The notes under the pieces: model-generated
The model's database searches: none
The model's input: only the letters and a program-made list of their open reading frames with translations
What the model was told of the DNA's origin: nothing
Translations under genes and position numbers: made by a program
Shown here: positions 14,461 through 14,549 of the stretch, one piece after another
Numbering within the stretch: position 1 is the first letter of the stretch
How the letters are laid out: each line of letters begins with the position of its first letter
DNA from: UBA2233 sp002347965 [NCBI: Nitrospirae bacterium UBA2233]
GTDB lineage: Bacteria; UBA2233
Direction: 5' to 3'
NCBI GenBank assembly: GCA_002347965.1
Contig: DDYN01000006.1
Coordinates: 1 to 14,549, forward strand
Length of the DNA stretch: 14,549 bases

Positions 14461-14549
14461 CCTACACACGCCGTGGAGACTCCGGCATGAATGCCGGAGA
14501 GGAAACGGCGCTCCTCCTTTCTGCCAAGAGTGTTCCGGCCGATTCCAGA
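14457..14549 (-). CDS. Possible C-terminal end of an upstream gene (partial)
   Basis: Minus-strand reading enters from the right edge open in all three frames. One ends in TGA at 14457, overlapping the receiver-like ATG as ATGA and giving a tail ending FLSGIHAGVSTACVG. This matches the overlap style at fmt/rpe and receiver/valS. A second frame ends TAG at 14462 with tail AFMPESPRRV. The third simply extends the receiver-like frame. Too little is present to identify a family or choose firmly. Confidence 0.28.
   Translation of the reverse strand, partial: SGIGRNTLGRKEERRFLSGIHAGVSTACVG
14480..14499 (-). promoter_or_regulatory. Inverted repeat that can hide the ribosome site of the receiver-like gene
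   Basis: Two perfect 9-nt arms with a 2-nt centre (as RNA, about 7 bp of stem CTCCGGC/GCCGGAG with a 6-nt loop) lie 19 nt upstream of the ATG at 14460 and 10 nt upstream of the GTG at 14469. On the minus strand the 3' arm ends in GGAG, the only plausible Shine-Dalgarno for the GTG. No T-run follows, so it is not a classical terminator on either strand. A protein operator is an alternative reading. Confidence 0.45.

Overview
This is a gene-dense bacterial window of moderately high G+C. It is mostly housekeeping genes in tight, often overlapping operons. No tRNA, rRNA, insertion sequence, CRISPR array or integrase is visible. The lineage cannot be fixed from sequence alone. A stand-alone type III pantothenate kinase, a biotin ligase without a DNA-binding domain and a priA-def-fmt-rpe cluster fit several bacterial phyla. 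Synergistota-like or deltaproteobacterial-like bacteria are guesses only.

Layout. (1) Positions 1-2587, minus strand: a compact set of three genes whose products all carry an N-terminal export signal. In transcription order they are a monoacylglycerol-lipase-like alpha/beta hydrolase, a second divergent alpha/beta hydrolase, and an unrecognised exported protein cut by the left edge. (2) Positions 2588-2974: a divergent intergenic region with candidate promoters for both sides, a UUCG-type hairpin and no convincing gene. (3) Positions 2987-8201, plus strand: orphan mannose-family PTS EIIA, a DUF1285-like protein, priA (replication restart), def and fmt (removal and addition of the formyl group on initiator Met), and rpe (pentose phosphate). 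Gaps are about 50 bp or less, or genes overlap. (4) Positions 8287-9303: moaA (molybdopterin cofactor), with its own strong promoter candidate and a perfect 12-bp palindrome over the promoter. (5) Positions 9300-14460, minus strand: a degenerate receiver-domain protein, valS, birA and coaX, in transcription order, every junction overlapping. moaA and coaX converge and share a CTAG that gives both stop codons. A short reading frame at the right edge is probably the end of another gene of this operon.

How the genes fit together. The plus-strand cluster joins replication restart, start-of-protein processing and sugar-phosphate metabolism with a probable regulatory PTS protein. The minus-strand operon joins charging of tRNA-Val with two cofactor enzymes (CoA precursor and biotin attachment), headed by a receiver-like protein that has lost its phosphorylation residues. 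The parts most worth a second look are that pseudo-receiver protein, the exported hydrolase operon, the orphan EIIA/DUF1285 pair and the moaA operator candidate. I saw no clear multi-gene system of a new type.
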